A stretch of 64,000 nt of DNA from Paucibacter sp. B2R-40 (GTDB taxonomy: Bacteria > Pseudomonadota > Gammaproteobacteria > Burkholderiales > Burkholderiaceae_C). Positions within the stretch are counted from its first letter, which is position 1, and each line of letters begins with the position of its first letter. The stretch lies in contig NZ_JAJIRP010000001.1 in assembly GCF_025717555.1 (NCBI RefSeq), forward strand, positions 809,400-873,399, written 5' to 3'. The translations under genes and the position numbers were made by a program. This document shows positions 40,833 through 53,226 of the stretch, in pieces. Below the pieces are notes generated by a model, which was given only the letters and a program-made list of their open reading frames with translations, was not told where the DNA came from and searched no databases.

Positions 40833-43800
40833 GCAGGGATCTCCGGCCCCAAGATGGCTGTGATCGCTTCGAATTGGTATTGGCGCGCCAGGCCGCGCAA
40901 GCTCTCGACCCAGGCGGCGCTGGCGGCACTTGCGGGCAAGGCGCCGGCGATCAGGTCGAGCTGGGCCTGCACGCCGCGGTAATAGCCCAGGTTCAAGGCT
41001 TCGCGCAGCGGCGTCAGTAGCTCGGGGTCAAGTTCCAAGAAGGGCAACTGGCTTGCGCTGATTCGCGCTTGCGCTGGGGGCGTCTCTTCAGTCTCCGCCC
41101 TCGTGTTCAGCCACTGCAAATCAAGCCTGCGCCCCAGCCAGTCCAGCAGCTCGGCGTGACGCACGGGCTTGGTGATGAAATCGGCCGGCGTGATGCCAAA
41201 AGCGGCGTTGTCCTGGCCTTTCTCAAACGCATTGGCGGAGACGACGGCGATATGGAGCTCGGCGGGCGTGAGCAAGCGCAGGCGGCGAATCGTTTCCCAG
41301 CCGTCTATGCCGGGCATGGCCAGATCCATCAAGACCGCGTCGGGCCGCAAGCCGCCGCTCGCGACCAGGTCCAGCGCATCATGTCCGCTGGCGGCGCTGC
41401 GCAGCTCGAAGCCCAGCGGCTGCAAGAGCTCGCTCAACAGCTGGCGGTCGGCCGCTTCGTTGTCGACGATCAGGATCAGCCGGCGCGGCCCGGCATAGCC
41501 GCGCCGTGGCGCTGCAGTTCTGAGCCGCTCTAACTGATGGGGCGACGCCAAAGCGGGCAAGAACAGCTTGACCCTGAACACCGAGCCCTGGCCGACTTCG
41601 CTGCTGGCGCTCAACTCGCCGCCCATCAACTCGGTCAGCATCTTGGCGATGGTCAGGCCCAAGCCAGCGCCAGGTGCGGCGTCGGTGGCGCGCGTGCTGC
41701 CGCGCGTGAAGGGCTCAAAAATGCGGCCTAGGGCCTCGCTGCTGAGGCCGGGGCCGCTGTCCTCGATCTCGAACAAGGCGATCTCGCGCGCATGGCGCAC
41801 CCGCAGCACGACCTGACCCTGGGGTGTGAACTTCAATGCATTGCCGAGCAGATTGATCAGGATTTGGCGCAGGCGCTTTTCATCCGCCCGCACGCTGCTG
41901 GGCAGCTCGCCGATGACCTCGAAGCGAAAGATGAGACCTTTGGAGGCCGCTTGCAGCTCGAACATTTCGGCCAGCTCATGCATGGCGTCTTCGAACTGCA
42001 TCGTGGCCGGTTCCAGTGACAACTTGCCGGCCTCGATGCGGGCCAAATCCAGCGTGCCGTCAATCAGCTGCAGCAGGTGCTCGCCGCTGCGCTTGATCAC
42101 CTGCACCGCCTGGCGGCGGCGCGGCGGCAACTCGGCATCTTCGGCCATCAGTTGCGCATAGCCGAGGATGCTGTTCAGCGGCGTGCGCAGCTCGTGGCTG
42201 ATGGCGCTGACATAGCGGCTCTTGGCCTGGTTGGCTTGCTCGGCGCTCAGCTGCGCCTGCTCGGCCGCTTGCTTGGCCCTTTGCAAAGCTTCGTCGGTGC
42301 GGGCGTGCGAGGCAATCTCCAGCATCAGCGCCTGGGTCTGGCGATTCGATTCCTCTTGCGCGACTTCGCGGCTCTGGTGCGCCAGCACCAGCCACCAGGC
42401 CGCGATGCCGACGCCAAGGCCCAGCAGCAGATAGGCCTTCACAAAGCCGTTGCGCAGGCTTTGCGCGGCTTCTGGCGCGGTATCCATCAAACCGCGCAGC
42501 TCCTGGTGATAGAGCAGGCCGAACAGCGCGGCCAGCAGCGGCATCAGCACCGCCATCAAAAGCAGAAAGTGGCCCAGGCCGGTGTCCAGCCAGGGCCAGG
42601 TCTTGCGCGGCAGCACCTTGTGCAGCGCCGCCCGCCATTGCGCAGAGAGCTTGGCCTGCGGCTTGCAAAGATCACCGCAGCGCGCGTCCAGCGTGCAGCA
42701 GAGTGAGCAGATCGGGCCCTGGTAGGCGGGGCAATGCGCCATGTCCGGGCCTTCATACTCGCGCTCGCAGATGACGCAGCAGCGGGTTTCCAGGCGCCCG
42801 TATTTGCCCTGCTCTTGATGATCAGGCCGGCGCGCCAGGTAATAGCGGCCACCGGTGGCCCAGGCAATCAAGGGCGCAGTGACGAAGGCAGTGGCCATCG
42901 CGATGACGGCCGAGAAGGCTTGCGCTAGCTCGCCCATCAGGCCCAGATGCGCGCTGACCGAGAGCAGCGAAGCCAGCGCCATCGCGCCGACGCCAACCGG
43001 GTTTATGTCGTACAAATGAGCGCGCTTGAACTCGATGCCCGGCGGCGAAAGGCCCAGCGGCTTGTTGATCACCAGATCGGCCACCACGGCCATGATCCAG
43101 GCGATCGCCACATTGGCATACAGACCCAGCACCTGGCCCAGCGCCTCGAACACATTCATCTCCATCAGCATGAAGGCGATCAAGGTGTTGAACACCACCC
43201 AGACCACGCGGCCGGGGTGGCTGTGGGTCAGTCGGGAAAAAAAGTTACTCCAGGCGAGCGAGCCGGCATAGGCGTTGGTGACATTGATTTTGAGCTGCGA
43301 GATCACCACAAACAAGGCGGTGGCCGCGACCGCCCAGCCGTAGCGCGGGAACACATATTCATAGGCCGCCAGATACATCTGATTCGGGTCGACGGCGCGC
43401 TCGGGCGGCACCATATGTTGCAGCGCCAGCCAGGCCAAGAGCGCGCCGCCCAGCATCTTGGCCACGCCCAGCAGCACCCAGCCCGGCCCGCCTATCAGCA
43501 CGGCGGCCCACCAGCGGCGCTTGTCGGCCGGGCTGGCCTTGTCACTCAGGGCCGGCATGAAGCGCAGATAGTCGGCCTGCTCGCCCATTTGCGTGATCAA
43601 GGCGATGCCCACCGTCAACGCAGCACCAAAGTGGACCAAACTAAACCCGGAATCGTGCGATTGCGAGCCAGCATGGTGCACAACGCCCGCAAACGCGGCA
43701 GGGTCCTTGATCAGCACCACCGCAAAGGGCAGCACCAGCATGAACAGCCACAGCGGCTGGGTGATCAATTGCAGGCGGCTGATGGCCGACACACCGTGGG

Positions 43801-44407
43801 TGACCAGTGGGATGACTACCAGCGCGCAAATCAGATAGCCCCAGCGCGGCGGGATGTCCAGCGCCAGGTCCAGCGCATAGGCCATCACGGCGGCTTCGAG
43901 CGCGAAGAAGATGAAGGTGAAGGACGCGTAGATCAGCGAGGTGAAGGTGGAGCCGATATAGCCAAAGCCCGCGCCGCGGGTCAGCAGATCCATGTCGACG
44001 CCGTAGCGCGCGGCGTAGATGCTGATGGGCAGGCCGGCCAGGAAGATGATCAGGCCGGTGGCCAGGATGGCCCAGAAGGCATTGGCCCAGCCGTACTGGA
44101 CCAGCAAGGTTGCGCCCACGGCCTCCAGGATCAAAAAGGCCGCCGCCCCAAACGCGGTATTGGCGACGCGGAAATTGGACCAGCGCCGAAAGCGCTGCGG
44201 CGTATAGCGCAGCGCGTAGTCTTCCAGCGTTTCGCTCGCCACCCAGGCGTTGTAGTCGCGCCGCACCTTGATCACGCGCTGTGGGGCGGCTGCGGCGTTG
44301 AGGCTTGTTGCTGGCGGGGTTGTGGGCGGCATAGGCATGGCTGAGGGAGAACCGTGCAGTTTCCGTGCCTGCACAGGGCGGCACGGGCCTTGCTTAGAAG
44401 CTCGCAT
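40829..44407 (-). CDS. NCS1-permease/hybrid histidine kinase chimera, probable urea or nitrogen sensor
   Basis: 1192 residues. Residues 50-525 are an NCS1 cytosine/purine-type permease domain with about 12 membrane segments. Residues 543-581 hold a cluster of eleven cysteines, a likely zinc or Fe-S site. Two more membrane helices (613-633 and 655-676) and a coiled coil (690-730) follow. Then come HisKA with H738 (A-I-S-H-E-L-R-T-P), an ATPase domain (N856, D-S-G-P-G, G-A-G-L-G-L) and a receiver with D1028, plus an Hpt-like tail without a clear His. The layout mimics CbrA, which uses an SLC5 transporter. ATG at 44407 has GGGGAG eight bases upstream. The gene is divergent from ureA by 60 bases, so I infer sensing of urea or a related compound. 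Confidence 0.9.
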   Translation of the reverse strand: MRASKQGPCRPVQARKLHGSPSAMPMPPTTPPATSLNAAAAPQRVIKVRRDYNAWVASETLEDYALRYTPQRFRRWSNFRVANTAFGAAAFLILEAVGATLLVQYGWANAFWAILATGLIIFLAGLPISIYAARYGVDMDLLTRGAGFGYIGSTFTSLIYASFTFIFFALEAAVMAYALDLALDIPPRWGYLICALVVIPLVTHGVSAISRLQLITQPLWLFMLVLPFAVVLIKDPAAFAGVVHHAGSQSHDSGFSLVHFGAALTVGIALITQMGEQADYLRFMPALSDKASPADKRRWWAAVLIGGPGWVLLGVAKMLGGALLAWLALQHMVPPERAVDPNQMYLAAYEYVFPRYGWAVAATALFVVISQLKINVTNAYAGSLAWSNFFSRLTHSHPGRVVWVVFNTLIAFMLMEMNVFEALGQVLGLYANVAIAWIMAVVADLVINKPLGLSPPGIEFKRAHLYDINPVGVGAMALASLLSVSAHLGLMGELAQAFSAVIAMATAFVTAPLIAWATGGRYYLARRPDHQEQGKYGRLETRCCVICEREYEGPDMAHCPAYQGPICSLCCTLDARCGDLCKPQAKLSAQWRAALHKVLPRKTWPWLDTGLGHFLLLMAVLMPLLAALFGLLYHQELRGLMDTAPEAAQSLRNGFVKAYLLLGLGVGIAAWWLVLAHQSREVAQEESNRQTQALMLEIASHARTDEALQRAKQAAEQAQLSAEQANQAKSRYVSAISHELRTPLNSILGYAQLMAEDAELPPRRRQAVQVIKRSGEHLLQLIDGTLDLARIEAGKLSLEPATMQFEDAMHELAEMFELQAASKGLIFRFEVIGELPSSVRADEKRLRQILINLLGNALKFTPQGQVVLRVRHAREIALFEIEDSGPGLSSEALGRIFEPFTRGSTRATDAAPGAGLGLTIAKMLTELMGGELSASSEVGQGSVFRVKLFLPALASPHQLERLRTAAPRRGYAGPRRLILIVDNEAADRQLLSELLQPLGFELRSAASGHDALDLVASGGLRPDAVLMDLAMPGIDGWETIRRLRLLTPAELHIAVVSANAFEKGQDNAAFGITPADFITKPVRHAELLDWLGRRLDLQWLNTRAETEETPPAQARISASQLPFLELDPELLTPLREALNLGYYRGVQAQLDLIAGALPASAASAAWVESLRGLARQYQFEAITAILGPEIPA

Positions 44408-44477
44408 GGAATTGACTCCCCGTGGTCAAGTGCTCCAGCACTTGCGCGCGCTAACTGGAATGGCTTTATGGAATTGA
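44406..44477 (+). other. Short open frame repeating the start of ureA
   Basis: ATGGAATTGACTCCCCG at 44406 matches the first 17 bases of ureA (ATGGAATTGACCCCGCG at 44468) at 15 positions. The frame codes for 23 residues (starting M-E-L-T-P-R) and stops at 44477, inside ureA. It may be a duplication scar or a leader peptide coupled to ureA. On the other strand the same bases form the ribosome site and start codon of the NCS1-kinase gene. Confidence 0.45.
44427..44444. promoter_or_regulatory. 18-bp palindrome between NCS1-kinase and ureA
   Basis: CAAGTGCTCCAGCACTTG is a perfect dyad with a 2-base centre. Dyads of 18-20 bases are typical for LuxR-type dimers, and the cognate LuxR response regulator is encoded next door. 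It could also form an RNA hairpin ahead of the ureA ribosome site. Confidence 0.5.
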
Positions 44478-44770
44478 CCCCGCGCGAAAAAGACAAACTC
44501 CTGATCTTCACCGCCGCCTTGCTGGCCGAGCGCCGCCTGGCGCGTGGGCTCAAGCTCAACTATCCGGAAAGCGTGGCCTTCATCAGCGCTGCGGTGATGG
44601 AAGGCGCACGGGATGGCAAGACCGTCGCGCAGCTGATGAGCGAGGGCCGCAATGTGCTGACTCGCGCCGATGTGATGGACGGCATCGCCGAGATGATTCC
44701 CGACATCCAGGTCGAGGCAACCTTTCCCGATGGCACCAAGCTGGTGACCGTGCATCAACCAATTGTTTGA
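44468..44770 (+). CDS. ureA: Urease subunit gamma
   Basis: 100 residues, the canonical length, beginning [17 protein letters not shown] and ending V-T-V-H-Q-P-I-V. It is the smallest structural subunit of the nickel urease that hydrolyses urea to ammonia and carbamate in the cytosol. First gene of the ureAJBC-GNAT-EFG operon. The open frame extends upstream to 44354 but the canonical start is the ATG at 44468. The region ahead contains a duplicated ureA start and a palindrome. Confidence 0.97.
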   Translation: MELTPREKDKLLIFTAALLAERRLARGLKLNYPESVAFISAAVMEGARDGKTVAQLMSEGRNVLTRADVMDGIAEMIPDIQVEATFPDGTKLVTVHQPIV

Positions 44771-44785
44771 TCGAGACACCCACCT

Positions 44786-45367
44786 ATGAAACGCATATTT
44801 GTCACCGCCCTATCGGCACTCTTGCCCGTATTGGCCGCTTCCCACACCGGCAGCCTTGAGCATGGCCATGATTTCATCAGCGGCTTTATTCATCCGATGA
44901 CCGGTCCGGACCACCTCGCCGCGATGCTGGCGGTCGGTCTGTGGAGCGGCTTGGCGCTGAGCCGGCCTTGGCATGTGCCGATGGCCTTTGCCTTGATGCT
45001 GCTGGCGGGCGCGCTCGTCGGCATGAGTGGTTTGGCGGGGGTTGGGCTGAGCATGGTTGAACCCATGATCGCGGTCTCGGTGTTGGCTCTGGGCCTGCTG
45101 GCCGCGCTGCGGCAGCAAATGAGCCTGGGCGCGGCGCTGGTGCTGGTGGGCACGTTTGCGTTTTTCCATGGTGTGGCGCATGGCACCGAACTGGACGGCA
45201 GCATCGCCTTGCTGGGTATGGTGCTGGCGACTTGGCTCTTGCACCTGGCCGGCTTGGGGCTAGGCCTGTTGCTGAGGCGCCAAGCGCGGCTACAAGTGGC
45301 GCTGAGCCGCGTGCTCGGCGGCGGCATTGCGCTACTCGGACTAGGTCTGCTCGCCCGGATGGTCTAG
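44786..45367 (+). CDS. ureJ: HupE/UreJ family membrane protein
   Basis: 193 residues with a signal-like first segment and about six membrane helices. The family motif H-D-F-I-S-G-F-I-H-P-M-T-G-P-D-H-L-A-A-M-L-A-V-G is intact and supplies histidine/aspartate nickel ligands, and a second motif F-F-H-G-V-A-H-G-T-E is present. UreJ/HupE proteins are secondary nickel (or cobalt) transporters. Its place between ureA and ureB indicates nickel supply for urease. Confidence 0.92.
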   Translation: MKRIFVTALSALLPVLAASHTGSLEHGHDFISGFIHPMTGPDHLAAMLAVGLWSGLALSRPWHVPMAFALMLLAGALVGMSGLAGVGLSMVEPMIAVSVLALGLLAALRQQMSLGAALVLVGTFAFFHGVAHGTELDGSIALLGMVLATWLLHLAGLGLGLLLRRQARLQVALSRVLGGGIALLGLGLLARMV

Positions 45368-45370
45368 ACC

Positions 45371-45675
45371 ATGACACCCGGTGAACTCTTCACGCCCCCC
45401 GGCGAACATCAACTCAACCCCGGCCGGCGCACGCTCAGCCTGGTGGTGCAAAATGCCGGCGACCGGCCCATCCAGGTCGGCTCGCACTATCACTTTGCCG
45501 AGACCAATGCGGCGCTGAGCTTCGACCGCGCCGCCGCGCGCGGCATGCGTCTGAACATCGCCTCCGGCTTGGCGGTGCGCTTCGAGCCGGGCCAGCAGCG
45601 CACGGTAGAGCTGGTCGATCTGGCCGGCGAGCGCATCGTCTACGGCTTTCGCGGCCTGATCCAGGGAGCTTTGTA

Positions 45676-45676
<1 letters not shown>
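45371..45676 (+). CDS. ureB: Urease subunit beta
   Basis: 101 residues, canonical length. It begins [18 protein letters not shown], with [15 protein letters not shown] as core. It packs against UreC and helps hold the active-site flap. It starts 4 bases after ureJ, and its TAA shares an A with the ureC start. Confidence 0.96.
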
Positions 45677-47406
<1,730 letters not shown>

Positions 47407-47431
47407 CCTCAGTGAATGTTCTTTTTTTCCT

Positions 47432-47923
47432 ATGTCTATCCTTGCTCCCGAACTTTTGATCCGTCTCGACGACTTGAGCGATCCGCGCATCGCCGCTTTT
47501 CTTGAGGAGCACATGCAGGATATGCGTGCCGCATCGCCGCCGGAAAGCGTGCATGCGCTCGATCTGGCGGCCCTGCGCAAGCCCGGCATCAGCTTCTGGT
47601 CGGCTTGGTTTTTGGACGAGTCAGGTGTTGAGACCTTGGTCGGCACGGCGGCGCTGAAACGTCTGGATGACAGTCATGCCGAGCTGAAGTCCATGCGCAC
47701 CGCCGCTGCGCTGCGCGGCCGCGGGCTGGCGCGTGCCATGCTCGCTCATGTGCTGAGTCAAGCGCGCCTGCAAGGTTTCAGCCGCCTGAGCCTGGAGACC
47801 GGTACGCAGGACTTCTTTGCGCCGGCGCGTGGCCTGTATCAGCGCGAGGGCTTTTTGCCTTGCGCACCGTTTGGCAGTTATGTGGAAGATCCGTATAGCT
47901 TCTTCATGAGCATCGAACTGTGA
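47432..47923 (+). CDS. GNAT-family N-acetyltransferase within the urease operon
   Basis: 163 residues with GNAT motifs: L-K-S-M-R-T in strand four, then the acetyl-CoA loop A-L-R-G-R-G-L-A-R-A-M-L, and the L-Y-Q-R-E-G-F motif near residue 138. The substrate is unknown; small PaiA/YafP-like amines or amino acids are typical. It lies between ureC and ureE, overlapping the ureE start (GTGA), so it is co-translated with urease maturation genes. Similar insertions occur in other Burkholderiales urease operons, as I recall. Confidence 0.88.
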   Translation: MSILAPELLIRLDDLSDPRIAAFLEEHMQDMRAASPPESVHALDLAALRKPGISFWSAWFLDESGVETLVGTAALKRLDDSHAELKSMRTAAALRGRGLARAMLAHVLSQARLQGFSRLSLETGTQDFFAPARGLYQREGFLPCAPFGSYVEDPYSFFMSIEL

Positions 47924-48462
47924 GCGCCGCGATGCTGCAAGTCTCAAAGTTGCTGCCGCAGGGCCAGGGCTTGGCGCCCGTGCTGCTCAAGCGCGCCGCC
48001 GAGTTGGTGCTGGACTGGGATGCGCGGCAAAAAAGCCGCATCCAGGCGACGGACAGCCTGGGGCGTGAGCTGGGTATCTTTTTGCCACGCGGCACGCAGC
48101 TGCGCGGCGGCGATGTGCTGGTGGCCGAAGACGGCAGCCTCATTCGCGTGCTCGCTGCGCCGCAAGCGCTCTTGCGCATCAGCGCCTGCAGCAGCCATGG
48201 CTCGCCTTTCGATCTGACCCGCGCGGCCTACCACCTGGGCAATCGCCATGTGCCGATTGAGCTGCGGCCCGACTACCTACAAATTGAGCCCGACCATGTG
48301 CTGGCCGCCATGTTGCGCGCTCAGCATCTGACGGTCACCGAAGTGGACGCGCCCTTCGAGCCTCAAGGTGGGGCTTATGGAGCTGGACATGGGGCCGGGC
48401 ACGGGCACGGGCATGACCACGACCATGCGCATGCCCACGACCACGGCCATAGCCACACATGA
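47920..48462 (+). CDS. ureE: Urease nickel metallochaperone UreE
   Basis: 180 residues. The N-terminal peptide-binding domain is followed by the metal-binding domain ([12 protein letters not shown]) with the conserved interface His. The last 20 residues are His/Asp/Gly-rich with about ten histidines in H-x repeats, a strong nickel-binding tail. It passes nickel to UreG. The GTG at 47920 overlaps the GNAT stop. An ATG at 47932 is an alternative start. Confidence 0.95.
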   Translation: MSAAMLQVSKLLPQGQGLAPVLLKRAAELVLDWDARQKSRIQATDSLGRELGIFLPRGTQLRGGDVLVAEDGSLIRVLAAPQALLRISACSSHGSPFDLTRAAYHLGNRHVPIELRPDYLQIEPDHVLAAMLRAQHLTVTEVDAPFEPQGGAYGAGHGAGHGHGHDHDHAHAHDHGHSHT

Positions 48463-49136
48463 GTGCGCTGCTGCAACTGATCTGGCTGGCCTCGCCCGCG
48501 CTGCCGATTGGTGGTTTTTCTTATTCCGAGGGCCTGGAGTCGGCGATCGAGCATGGCCTGGTGCGCGACGAGGCTTCGGCCGCCGAATGGCTGTCGCAGC
48601 AATTGGCACTGACGCAGACGCGCGGCGACTTGGCCCTGGCTGCGCGCGCGCTGCCGGCCTGGCGCGAAGGCGATCTGCCCGCCTTGAAGGTACTGAATGA
48701 CTGGGTGCTGCAGACCCGCGAGACGGCCGAAATGCGCCTGCAGACCGAGCAAATGGGGCGCTCACTCTTGGACTGGCTGCGCAATCACCACACCGCCAGC
48801 TCCGAGCAGATCGCGCAATGCCAGGCCCTGGGTCAGCCGACCTATCCGCTGGTGATGGCCTTGGCGCTCGCCGGCAGCGGCGCCGCGCTGGCCGATGGCT
48901 TGCTGGCCTATGCCTTTGGCTGGGCGGAGAACATGGTGGGTGCTGCGATCAAGTCGGTGCCGCTGGGCCAGAGCGCCGGTCAGCGCATGCTGGCCCGCTT
49001 GGCGGCCGAAATCCCCGCCGCCGTGGCGCAGGCGATGGCGCTGGCCGAGCGTGATCAGCGTCAGGCTTTTTCTCCGATGCTGGCGATTTTGTCGGCGCGC
49101 CATGAAACCCAATACTCACGTCTATTCCGATCATGA
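48459..49136 (+). CDS. ureF: Urease accessory protein UreF
   Basis: 225 residues, all-helical. Markers are [21 protein letters not shown] at the start and [16 protein letters not shown] in the middle. UreF bridges UreD and UreG on apo-urease and gates UreG GTPase activity. It overlaps ureE and ureG by 4 bases each. Confidence 0.95.
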   Translation: MSALLQLIWLASPALPIGGFSYSEGLESAIEHGLVRDEASAAEWLSQQLALTQTRGDLALAARALPAWREGDLPALKVLNDWVLQTRETAEMRLQTEQMGRSLLDWLRNHHTASSEQIAQCQALGQPTYPLVMALALAGSGAALADGLLAYAFGWAENMVGAAIKSVPLGQSAGQRMLARLAAEIPAAVAQAMALAERDQRQAFSPMLAILSARHETQYSRLFRS

Positions 49137-49777
49137 GCTCAGCACTTCACCACATCCCCCATCGCACCAAGAAGCTGCCGCCGCTGCGGGTCGGCATCGG
49201 CGGCCCGGTCGGCTCGGGCAAGACCACCTTGTTGGAGATGCTCTGCAAGGCCATGCGCGAGCGCTGGGACCTGGTCGCCATCACCAACGACATTTACACC
49301 AAGGAAGATCAGCGACTGCTGACCGTCAGCGGCGCGCTGCCGGCCGAGCGCATCCTGGGCGTGGAGACCGGCGGCTGCCCGCATACGGCCATCCGTGAAG
49401 ATTGCTCGATCAACCTCGAAGCGATTGACCGCATGCTGGCCGAGTTCCCGGATGCCGATGTCGTGTTCATCGAATCCGGCGGCGACAACCTGGCCGCCAC
49501 CTTCAGCCCCGAGTTGAGCGATCTGACGATTTATGTGATCGACGTCGCGGCCGGTGAAAAGATCCCGCGCAAGGGCGGCCCCGGCATCACCAAGAGCGAC
49601 CTGTTCGTCATCAACAAGACCGATCTGGCCCCCTATGTGGGCGCAAATCTGGACGTGATGGAGGCCGACACCAAGCGCATGCGCGCAGCCAAGCCCTATG
49701 TGATGACGAACCTGAAGACGCAAGCCGGCGTGGCCGAGGTGGTGGACTTCATCAAGCAGCGTGGCATGTTGGCCTGA
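49133..49777 (+). CDS. ureG: Urease accessory GTPase UreG
   Basis: 214 residues. The P-loop [13 protein letters not shown] is near residue 22. The nickel-binding C-P-H of the G2 region is in [12 protein letters not shown], and the G4 motif is N-K-T-D-L. UreG dimerises with nickel and GTP and delivers the metal to urease. Last gene of the urease operon. Confidence 0.97.
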   Translation: MSSALHHIPHRTKKLPPLRVGIGGPVGSGKTTLLEMLCKAMRERWDLVAITNDIYTKEDQRLLTVSGALPAERILGVETGGCPHTAIREDCSINLEAIDRMLAEFPDADVVFIESGGDNLAATFSPELSDLTIYVIDVAAGEKIPRKGGPGITKSDLFVINKTDLAPYVGANLDVMEADTKRMRAAKPYVMTNLKTQAGVAEVVDFIKQRGMLA

Positions 49778-49843
49778 TCGCGCTGAACTTCATCGCTGTC
49801 CGAGCGCATCAGAGTTCCGGCAAACCGAAGCGGCCGGCGCAGT

Positions 49844-50878
49844 TTATTCGTCGGCCAGCCGAATGATCAGCTTGCCAAAGTTCTTGCCCTCCAGCAGGCC
49901 GATGAAGGCTTCGGGCGCATGCTCCAGACCGAAGACGATGTCCTCACGAACTTTGACCTTGCCTTCTTGCACCCATGCGCCCATGGCGCCGGCGAACTCG
50001 CTCCAGCGCGCGCCGTAGTCATCGAAGATGATGAAGCCCTGCATCTTGATGCGCTGGCGCAGCAGCGTGCCGACCAGCATACTCAAGCGGTCCGGGCCGG
50101 GCGGCAAGTCGGTGTTGTTGTAGGCCGCGATCAGCCCGCAGACCGGAATGCGGGCTTTGGCATTCAGCAGCGGCAGCACGGCGTCGAACACGGCACCACC
50201 AACGCTTTCGAAGTAGACGTCGATGCCGCTCGGGCAGGCGGCGGCCAGGTGGCCGGGCAGATCCTCGACGTGGTGGTCAACGCAGAAGTCAAAGCCCAGC
50301 TCCTCCATCACATAACGGCATTTATCCTTGCCGCCGGCAATGCCGATGACGGTGCAGCCCTTGAGCTTGGCGATCTGGCCGACCACGGAGCCCACGGCGC
50401 CGCTGGCTGCGGCAACGACAACGGTTTCGCCGGCGACGGGTTTGCCAATGTCCAGCAAGCCCATATAGGCGGTAAAGCCTGTCATACCCAGCACGCCCAG
50501 GGCCCGCGAGACATGGGGGTCGTCCGGATAGAGAGGGGTCAGACCGATGCCGTCGGACAGCGCATAGTCCTGCCAGCCGCTGTAGCCCAGCACCAGCGCG
50601 CCGACCTTGAAGTCGGGATGCTTAGACACCTCGACCCGCGAGACCGTGCCGCCGACCATCACCGCGCCTAGCTCCACCGGCGCGGCGTAGGACGGGCCCG
50701 CGCTCATGCGGCCGCGCATATAGGGGTCGAGCGACAGGTAGAGGGTGCGCAGCAGCAGCTGGCCGTGTTCGGCTTGCGGGACGGCACCTTGTTCGATGCG
50801 GAAGTCGTCGACGGTCGGCGCGCCAAGCGGCCTCGCGTTCAGGACGATGCGGCGATTGACGGTGGGGGATTGCGGCAT
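49844..50878 (-). CDS. NADP-dependent MDR oxidoreductase (CurA/YncB-like enone reductase)
   Basis: 344 residues of the zinc-free medium-chain family. D-P-Y-M-R-G-R-M-S marks the substrate domain, and A-A-S-G-A-V-G-S-V-V-G-Q-I-A-K is the nucleotide fold with G-I-A-G-G-K-D-K after it. R-I-P-V-C-G-L-I-A-A-Y-N closes the core. Relatives reduce alpha,beta-unsaturated ketones or aldehydes with NADPH. It lies 23 bases after the molybdopterin hydroxylase gene in the same direction, so it may act in the same pathway, reducing an enal or enone produced or consumed there. Confidence 0.88.
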   Translation of the reverse strand: MPQSPTVNRRIVLNARPLGAPTVDDFRIEQGAVPQAEHGQLLLRTLYLSLDPYMRGRMSAGPSYAAPVELGAVMVGGTVSRVEVSKHPDFKVGALVLGYSGWQDYALSDGIGLTPLYPDDPHVSRALGVLGMTGFTAYMGLLDIGKPVAGETVVVAAASGAVGSVVGQIAKLKGCTVIGIAGGKDKCRYVMEELGFDFCVDHHVEDLPGHLAAACPSGIDVYFESVGGAVFDAVLPLLNAKARIPVCGLIAAYNNTDLPPGPDRLSMLVGTLLRQRIKMQGFIIFDDYGARWSEFAGAMGAWVQEGKVKVREDIVFGLEHAPEAFIGLLEGKNFGKLIIRLADE

Positions 50879-50901
50879 GGTGCAGGTTCCTCGGCGACAA
50901 G

Positions 50902-53226
50902 TCAGCTGGTTTTCAACGCGGCCAGCAGGTCTGCCGGGCGCATCGGTAAGTGGCGCAGGCGCACGCCCACGGCGGCGAAGATCGCGTTGGCGATGGCCGG
51001 CGCAATGACGGTGGTGGCCGGTTCGCCCAAACCGGTGGGCGGCTCGGTGCTGGCAATGAACTCGATCTCCAGCGGCGGCACGTCGCGCATGCGCAGCGGC
51101 GTGTAGGTGTTGAGATTGCTGTCCCGCACCTGACCATTGACGAATTCTGTGCCCTCATGCAAGGCCATGCTCAGGCCCCACAGCGAGGCACCCTCGACTT
51201 GCGCGAGCGCGCCGTCCGGGTGAACGATGGTGCCGGCATCGACAACGACGGTGAGCTGCTCGACCTTGATGACACCGCTGCGGCGATCAACCCGCACGCG
51301 CGCCACGCAGGCGCACCAGGTCGGCATGTCGCGCTCCTGGCCAAAGCTGGTGGCCAGACCCAAGCCCGTGTCTGTCGGCATCTTGCTGCCCCAGCCGGCC
51401 TTGGCGGCGGCGCGCTGCAAGACTTGCGCTTGGCGTTGCGCACTGTCCACGCCATTCTTGTCGACGCCGTTCTTGCCCACGCTTTGACCATTGCCGGCGA
51501 GCAGGTGCAAGCGGAAGGCGAGCGGGTCCACGCCCGCCGCGCGGGCCGCTTCGTCCATGAAGGATTCCAGCGCCCAGTTGGTCCAGCCCGGCCCCACCGA
51601 GCGCAGCCAGCCGGGGCGGAACGTGCTGTTGGCCAGATCGTTGGAGACGGCCCGCACGCGCTGTGCGCCGACCGTGTACCAATGGTCCGCGCCGGAGATC
51701 GCGAAGGGGTCATAGGGCGCGCCATTCTTGCCTTTGGGCATGAAGGTCGGCACCATCACCTGCGTGGGCCAGCCAGCGCTGGCATGGTGCTGCATGCCGG
51801 TGACTTCGCCGACGGGGCCAAAGGCCATGCGCAGGCGCTGCATCGAGGGTGAGCGCGGCGAGTCGAAGCGCATATCATCGGCGCGTGTCCACACCAGCTT
51901 CACCGGGCGGCCCAGGGCCTGGGCAGCCAGCGCCGCCGGCACCGCGTAGTCACCGTTCAGGCGCCGCCCGAAGCCGCCGCCGATCAAATAGGTGCGCATC
52001 AGCACCTGCTTTTCCTCCACGCCCAGCGCCTTGGCCAGGGTCGGCAGGATCAGCGACTGCCATTGGTTGCCGGTGTGGATCTCCCAGCGCCCGTCTTTGT
52101 GCAGGGCCAGCGCGTTCAGCGGCTCAAGCTGGAAGTGCAGCACGGTGGCAGTCGTGTAGTCGCGCTCCAGCGTTGATGTGGCCGCCGTGAAGGCGGCATC
52201 GACACCCGCGTCCTCGACCACCAGCGATCCAGCGGCTTTGTCGGTAATCAGCTTGAGTCCATGGGCTTGGATGTCGGCTTCGGACACGCTGGCGGCGGCA
52301 CTGCTGCTCCAAGTGACCTTGACCAGATCGGCGGCGCGGCTGGCGGCGACGAAGGACTCGGCACATACCACCACCCAACCCGGCACGGTGCCCGAGGGGT
52401 CCTTGAGCACCAGGCTTTTCAGGTAGCCAGGGATGGCGCGCGCCGCGCTGTCATCGATCGCCGTCACTGTGCAACCGTTGCGCGTCGGCGGCAGCTTGGG
52501 CCGCGCATAGACCATGCCCGGCACCTCGGCATCGAGACCATAGCGTGCCGCGCCAGTGGTCTTGGCCGGGATGTCGATGGCCGAGGTCGGCTGGCCGATC
52601 AAGCGCCGCTCGGCCGCCGGCTTGATGGGCATCGCCTTCAGTTCCTCGGCGCTGTAGCTGCGTGCGAGTTGGCCGCGCCGCACGATCTCGGCATAGCTGA
52701 TTGAGCGGCCGCCACCGCTGACGACGCCCAGGCGCGCCGTGCACGCGGCCCGCCCGACGCGCAGCAACTTGGCGCCCTCATCGAGCAAGGCCATGCGCCC
52801 GGCCGCGCCGGCTTGGCTGAGATAAGGGAAGCTTTGCCATACCGACCAGCTGCCGCCGGTGACCATGGTGCCCCATTTGGGGTCGGTGTCGACATAGCGC
52901 AGCCGTACCGAGCCCCAATCAAGCTCCAACTCCTCGGCCACGATGCGCGCCAGCGCCGTGCCCACATGCTGCCCCATCTCGGCACGGATGATGTTGACGG
53001 TGACGATGCCTTCGCGGTCGATGTCATACCAGATGGTGGGCTCAAAGCCTGCCGCTGCGCCGTTTGCCGCGCCCTTCGCAGCGCCGTTCGCAGCGTCAGC
53101 TGCCAGCGCAGGCTCCGCCAACGTGTAGGCCATCGCGAAGCCGGCGCTGGTGGCGCTGATCAGAAAACCGCGCCTGGTCGGGCCTGGCGCGGGCGACGGT
53201 GCTGACGCTGTTGGAGCTTCACGCAT
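50902..53226 (-). CDS. Periplasmic molybdopterin-binding hydroxylase subunit (xanthine dehydrogenase family, IorB-like)
   Basis: 774 residues from the ATG at 53226 with GGGAG upstream. The signal carries a twin-arginine motif, T-R-R-G-F-L, so the folded cofactor-bound enzyme is exported. The protein has two repeated halves, as in isoquinoline oxidoreductase IorB and membrane-bound aldehyde dehydrogenases: [19 protein letters not shown], and the C-terminal [10 protein letters not shown] active-site Glu region. It oxidises an aldehyde or N-heterocycle using water, passing electrons to the [2Fe-2S] subunit and the cytochrome. It overlaps the upstream gene by 8 bases. Confidence 0.92.
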   Translation of the reverse strand: MREAPTASAPSPAPGPTRRGFLISATSAGFAMAYTLAEPALAADAANGAAKGAANGAAAGFEPTIWYDIDREGIVTVNIIRAEMGQHVGTALARIVAEELELDWGSVRLRYVDTDPKWGTMVTGGSWSVWQSFPYLSQAGAAGRMALLDEGAKLLRVGRAACTARLGVVSGGGRSISYAEIVRRGQLARSYSAEELKAMPIKPAAERRLIGQPTSAIDIPAKTTGAARYGLDAEVPGMVYARPKLPPTRNGCTVTAIDDSAARAIPGYLKSLVLKDPSGTVPGWVVVCAESFVAASRAADLVKVTWSSSAAASVSEADIQAHGLKLITDKAAGSLVVEDAGVDAAFTAATSTLERDYTTATVLHFQLEPLNALALHKDGRWEIHTGNQWQSLILPTLAKALGVEEKQVLMRTYLIGGGFGRRLNGDYAVPAALAAQALGRPVKLVWTRADDMRFDSPRSPSMQRLRMAFGPVGEVTGMQHHASAGWPTQVMVPTFMPKGKNGAPYDPFAISGADHWYTVGAQRVRAVSNDLANSTFRPGWLRSVGPGWTNWALESFMDEAARAAGVDPLAFRLHLLAGNGQSVGKNGVDKNGVDSAQRQAQVLQRAAAKAGWGSKMPTDTGLGLATSFGQERDMPTWCACVARVRVDRRSGVIKVEQLTVVVDAGTIVHPDGALAQVEGASLWGLSMALHEGTEFVNGQVRDSNLNTYTPLRMRDVPPLEIEFIASTEPPTGLGEPATTVIAPAIANAIFAAVGVRLRHLPMRPADLLAALKTS

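Noticed and set aside
42947-44344. Plus-strand open frame (465 codons) over the NCS1-kinase gene
   Set aside because: Antisense to transmembrane codons, with a His/Gln/Gly/Asp-rich translation and no recognisable fold.
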